This document shows, piece by piece, positions 61,291 through 64,000 of a stretch of 64,000 nucleotides of DNA; positions within the stretch are counted from its first letter, which is position 1; every line of letters starts with the position of its first letter. The translations under genes were made by a program, and so were the position numbers. Under the pieces are notes generated by a model. It had not been told where the DNA came from, made no database searches, and saw nothing but the letters and a program-made list of their open reading frames with translations. The DNA comes from an uncultured Pelagibacteraceae bacterium (GTDB lineage Bacteria; Pseudomonadota; Alphaproteobacteria; Pelagibacterales; Pelagibacteraceae), in assembly GCA_902562205.1 (NCBI GenBank), contig CACESO010000002.1, forward strand, positions 1 to 64,000, given 5' to 3'.

Positions 61291-61734
61291 GTGAGTTCAG
61301 AAAGTTTATCTTTTAATTGGTCATGTAAACACACTTGGAGAAGAAGTGCAAAAAATACTGCATGGTGTTTACTTGGATGCTCTATTGGTGATTTTGGAAC
61401 AATCTTATTTTTTCAATTAAGTAAAATTCCATTTCCAGTTCTTGGAATAATGACTCTAGCAATTATCAATGGGTTAATCACAAGTATAATTTTGGAAACA
61501 ATTATACTTATGAGACAAAATTTTGATTTTAGAAAAGCATTTAATACAGCAATAGGGATGAGTTTTATATCTATGATTAGTATGGAAGTTGCTATGAATT
61601 TAACAGATTATCTTTTAACAGGTGGAGCAATATTAACTTGGTGGGTAGTCCCACTAATGTTGATTGTAGGTTTTGTAACACCTTGGCCTTATAATTATTG
61701 GAGATTAAAAAAGTTTAATATAGCTTGCCACTAA
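61291..61734 (+). CDS. DUF4396 membrane protein
   Basis: Inner membrane protein of 147 residues with a GTG start 6 bases after the cupredoxin stop. Four hydrophobic helices are visible, and the sequence shows the DUF4396 features WRRSAKNTAWCLLGCSIGDFG and TPWPYNYWRL. Conserved Cys and His near the start (SCKHTW, WCLLGC) and at the very end (IACH) could bind metal. DUF4396 proteins often stand near copper-related genes; transport or copper insertion is a guess. Overlaps the convergent HisD-like gene by 4 bases. Confidence 0.85.
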   Translation: MSSESLSFNWSCKHTWRRSAKNTAWCLLGCSIGDFGTILFFQLSKIPFPVLGIMTLAIINGLITSIILETIILMRQNFDFRKAFNTAIGMSFISMISMEVAMNLTDYLLTGGAILTWWVVPLMLIVGFVTPWPYNYWRLKKFNIACH

Positions 61735-63017
61735 TTGGAGTAACCATATTTTCGAAGCCTTACATCTCCAGTTCTTGCATGCGCTTCCATTCCTTCATAT
61801 CTTGAAATTCTAGCAGCAGCAGCGCCAACTTCTTTTGTAGACTCTTTAGTCATTCTTTGAAAACTTAATGTTTTAATAAATTTACCTACGAATAAACCCC
61901 CAGTATATTTTCCAGCTCCCTTAGTAGGCAATATATGATTTGTACCAGAACATTTATCACCGTAAGCAACAGTAGTTTCTTCACCTATAAATAATGATCC
62001 ATAATTTTTTAATTTTTCATGGAACCATTTTAAATTTTTTGTTTGTAACTCTAAGTGTTCAGGAGCATAATCGTCACTAACTTTGACCATTTCTTCATTA
62101 GTATCACACAAAATAACTTCTCCATAATCTCTCCACGCTGCTTCAGCACTTAATCTTGGAACCTCTGGCAATTCTTCAATTAATTCAGGAACTCTTTTCA
62201 TAACTGCATCAGCTAACTTTTGACTTGTTGTATATAACCAAGCAGGTGAATTATAACCGTGTTCAGCTTGTCCTACTAAGTCAACTGCAACAATTTCAGG
62301 ATCTGCAGTTTCATCAGCAATAATTCCAATTTCTGTTGGTCCCGCGAATAAATCTATACCAACTTTACCAAACAAAATTCTTTTAGCTTCAGCAACAAAT
62401 TGATTTCCGGGTCCAACTAAAATATCTGCAGGAGCATTACCAAATAAACCATAAGTCATTGCTGCTATCGCTGGTACACCACCTAAATTTAAAATTACAT
62501 CTGCACCACATAAGTCTGCTGTATAAATTATGGAAGGGTGGGCACCTATATTCTCTTTTGGAGGACTGCATGCGATAATGTTTTTGACCCCAGCAACTTT
62601 TGCAGTTGTTACACTCATAACAGCTGAAGCTATATGCGCATATCTACCGCCTGGTATATAACACCCAGCTGTATTTACTGGCACTAGTTTTTGTCCTGCA
62701 TACAATCCATTTGAAAGTTCTACCTCAAAGTCTTGTCCATAGTTTTTTAATTGGGCTTCAGCAAATTTTTTAACTCTATCGTAAGAAAATTTAATGTCAT
62801 CCTTAGTTTTTTGATCTAATTTCTTTTTAATATCCTCAATTTTTTCTTTAGAGACAATTATTTCACCATCATATTTATCAAACTTTTTTGTTAATTCTTT
62901 ACAGCCTTCTTCTTTTGATTTTTCAAGTTCTTTTAAAAGATTTTGAACAATCTCTTTAGTTTTAGTGTCATCTGTTGAAGCTGTTTTGGTTGCCTTTTTT
63001 AAATATTTAATTGTCAT
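61731..63017 (-). CDS. Histidinol dehydrogenase-family enzyme, HpsN-like
   Basis: NAD-dependent alcohol-to-acid dehydrogenase of the HisD fold, 428 residues. HisD core is clear: AGCYIPGGRYAHIASA, VGPGNQFVAEAKRILFG, FAGPTEIGIIAD, DDYAPEHLELQ with the catalytic Glu-His, and GTNHILPTKGAGKYTGGL. It is not in a his cluster, and QAEHGYNSPAWL, EAAWRDYGEVILCD and GMEAHARTGDVRL look closer to sulfopropanediol dehydrogenase HpsN than to biosynthetic HisD. It follows a phosphate acyltransferase by 23 bases. HisD proper is the main alternative. Confidence 0.82.
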   Translation of the reverse strand: MTIKYLKKATKTASTDDTKTKEIVQNLLKELEKSKEEGCKELTKKFDKYDGEIIVSKEKIEDIKKKLDQKTKDDIKFSYDRVKKFAEAQLKNYGQDFEVELSNGLYAGQKLVPVNTAGCYIPGGRYAHIASAVMSVTTAKVAGVKNIIACSPPKENIGAHPSIIYTADLCGADVILNLGGVPAIAAMTYGLFGNAPADILVGPGNQFVAEAKRILFGKVGIDLFAGPTEIGIIADETADPEIVAVDLVGQAEHGYNSPAWLYTTSQKLADAVMKRVPELIEELPEVPRLSAEAAWRDYGEVILCDTNEEMVKVSDDYAPEHLELQTKNLKWFHEKLKNYGSLFIGEETTVAYGDKCSGTNHILPTKGAGKYTGGLFVGKFIKTLSFQRMTKESTKEVGAAAARISRYEGMEAHARTGDVRLRKYGYSN

Positions 63018-63040
63018 TTATATAAATTTATATTTCATTC

Positions 63041-63952
63041 TTAATCTAATGCAACAACTGCTGCTGCTATTGAAGCTAATCTTGCAACTGCCTCATCTGA
63101 TCTACTTGTTATTACTACAGGAACCTTTCCACCAACCACAACCCCTGCTGCACACGCTCCCATAAAATAAATCATCATTTTAACTAATGCATTACCAGTT
63201 TCAACACTTGGTACTAATAGAATATCTGCATCTCCTGCAACAATATTTTTTATTCCCTTTATGTTAGCTGATTTTTTAGAAATACAATTATCAAAGGCTA
63301 AAGGTCCAAAAACATCAGCATCTAATTTTTCTTTCTTTGATAATTCAGTAATTTCTTTTGCTTCTATTGAACTTTGTATACTATCTAAAACTTCTTCTGT
63401 GGCGGATAAGACTGCAACTTTAGGTCTGTTGTTTCCTATTCTTTTTGAAAAGCCAATAACATTTTTTAAAATATGCATCTTAGTTTTAACATTTGGCAAA
63501 ACATTTAAAGCACCATCAGTTATAATTAGTGGTTTATCCTCTTTATCTAATGTCATATGCCATATATGACTTAGTCTAGTTTTTCCTAGAAGCTGATATT
63601 CTCTTTTTAAAACTTCTTTCATTAATATATCTGTATGAATATGACCTTTAACAATAATTTTGATCTTTCCAGCTTTTGCTAATTTAGTGGCTACAATTGC
63701 AGTATTATTTTCTACTGGCTCATGAATAATTTCATACTGAGAAATATCAAATTTAATTTCTTCAGCACATTTAAGAATTTCTTGTTTATCTCCAATAAAA
63801 ATTGGTTTAATCAAATTTTCTTTAACAGCGTCCATGACTGAAAGCATAGGCAAGGGCTTTCCAGCGTTTACAATCGCTGCACTCACTCCCTTCTTTTTGC
63901 TAGCTGCATCCAAAAGATTGTTAGGACACACTATTTGCTTATCTGAAATCAT
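63041..63952 (-). CDS. Phosphate acetyl/butyryltransferase
   Basis: Member of the PTA/PTB family, moving an acyl group between CoA and phosphate. 303 residues, hence the short form without the DRTGG regulatory domain and without a fused hydratase. Visible: VKGHIHTDILMK, ITDGALNVLPN, LVPSVETGNALVKMM and the C-terminal GGKVPVVITSRSDEAVARL. In sulfonate users a similar Pta takes acetyl phosphate from Xsc to acetyl-CoA; that use is inferred from its HpsN-like neighbour. No acetate kinase is in the window. Confidence 0.9.
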   Translation of the reverse strand: MISDKQIVCPNNLLDAASKKKGVSAAIVNAGKPLPMLSVMDAVKENLIKPIFIGDKQEILKCAEEIKFDISQYEIIHEPVENNTAIVATKLAKAGKIKIIVKGHIHTDILMKEVLKREYQLLGKTRLSHIWHMTLDKEDKPLIITDGALNVLPNVKTKMHILKNVIGFSKRIGNNRPKVAVLSATEEVLDSIQSSIEAKEITELSKKEKLDADVFGPLAFDNCISKKSANIKGIKNIVAGDADILLVPSVETGNALVKMMIYFMGACAAGVVVGGKVPVVITSRSDEAVARLASIAAAVVALD

Positions 63953-63977
63953 TTAAAATCTTATATTTGTTTTTATA

Positions 63978-64000
63978 ATGAGTATAAAGGAATTTGAGCA
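63978..64000 (+). CDS. Possible start of a gene running past the window edge
   Basis: An ATG at 63978 opens a frame, MSIKEFE, to the window end, divergent from the phosphate acyltransferase with 25 bases between. Only seven codons are visible and no ribosome site is clear, so it is a weak call resting on the compact gene layout. Confidence 0.25.

Noticed and set aside
61731-63017. HisD of histidine biosynthesis
   Set aside because: No his genes adjoin it and several segments resemble HpsN more; kept only as an alternative.
1-64000. tRNA, rRNA, CRISPR array, insertion sequence or prophage
   Set aside because: Intergenic gaps are too short and show no tRNA arms or repeat-spacer pattern; no transposase or phage protein was seen.

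Overview
The window looks like a chromosomal segment of a streamlined marine alphaproteobacterium, most likely SAR11 (Pelagibacterales) or a close relative. Support: very A+T-rich sequence, almost no non-coding DNA (no gap between genes exceeds about 200 bases), many 1-35 base gene overlaps, and alphaproteobacterial signatures (NDUFA12 and DUF2155 next to accBC/aroQ, a DnaA-like Hda protein beside purMN, the gmk-rsmA-pdxA-surA-lptD-lptG-lptF-pepA-ndk string). There is no rRNA marker, so the lineage call is inference. I found no tRNA, rRNA, insertion sequence, phage gene or CRISPR array.

Layout. 1-2033 (+): end of fabD, fabG, acpP, gmk. 2022-9276 (-): rsmA, pdxA, surA and the LPS export genes lptD, lptG, lptF. 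9333-11196 (+): pepA, ndk. 11186-12782 (-): purN, purM. 12791-16316 (+): DUF2066 protein, hda, aspS. 16317-17147 (-): a free-standing class II ribonucleotide reductase tail-like protein. 17261-17984 (+): NDUFA12 and DUF2155. 17981-20174 (-): accC, accB, aroQ. 20187-21175 (+): thiS, thiG. 21172-22938 (-): short RNase E/G. 23018-28655 (+): mrcA, prfB (with programmed frameshift), AsmA-like protein. 28645-29877 (-): tyrS. 29939-31066 (+): anmK. 31063-31719 (-): hydrolase. 31854-37999 (+): iscR-sufBCDSUTA, preceded by an IscR-type operator. A 56-residue ORF and glnA follow, then accessory genes: a YbaK-type deacylase, two EamA transporters, a glycosyltransferase, two aldehyde dehydrogenases with DUF779 and GYD proteins, CcdA, a methyltransferase, a GBBH-like dioxygenase, a HisN-type phosphatase, an epimerase, and a run of small stress-type proteins (51814-56088).

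The most unusual part is 56165-61734. On the minus strand a persulfide-dioxygenase-type hydrolase, an unlisted 38-residue protein with 12 cysteines (57782-57898, metallothionein-like), cysE and cysK lie in one probable operon. Divergent from it, behind a good sigma-70 promoter, lie a 1-Cys peroxiredoxin, a methyltransferase, an alternative oxidase, a Met/His-rich cupredoxin and a DUF4396 membrane protein. Together they suggest a compact island for thiol supply, metal buffering and oxidative or sulfide stress; this reading is inference. Other signals: a parS-like 12-bp palindrome (42152-42163), a possible glnA leader structure, a GC-rich GNRA-loop hairpin before DUF779, a lysine-rich extension on an aldehyde dehydrogenase, RNase E without its zinc link, and an SMR protein without its essential glutamate. 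The window closes with a HisD-family (HpsN-like) dehydrogenase and a phosphate acyltransferase on the minus strand.
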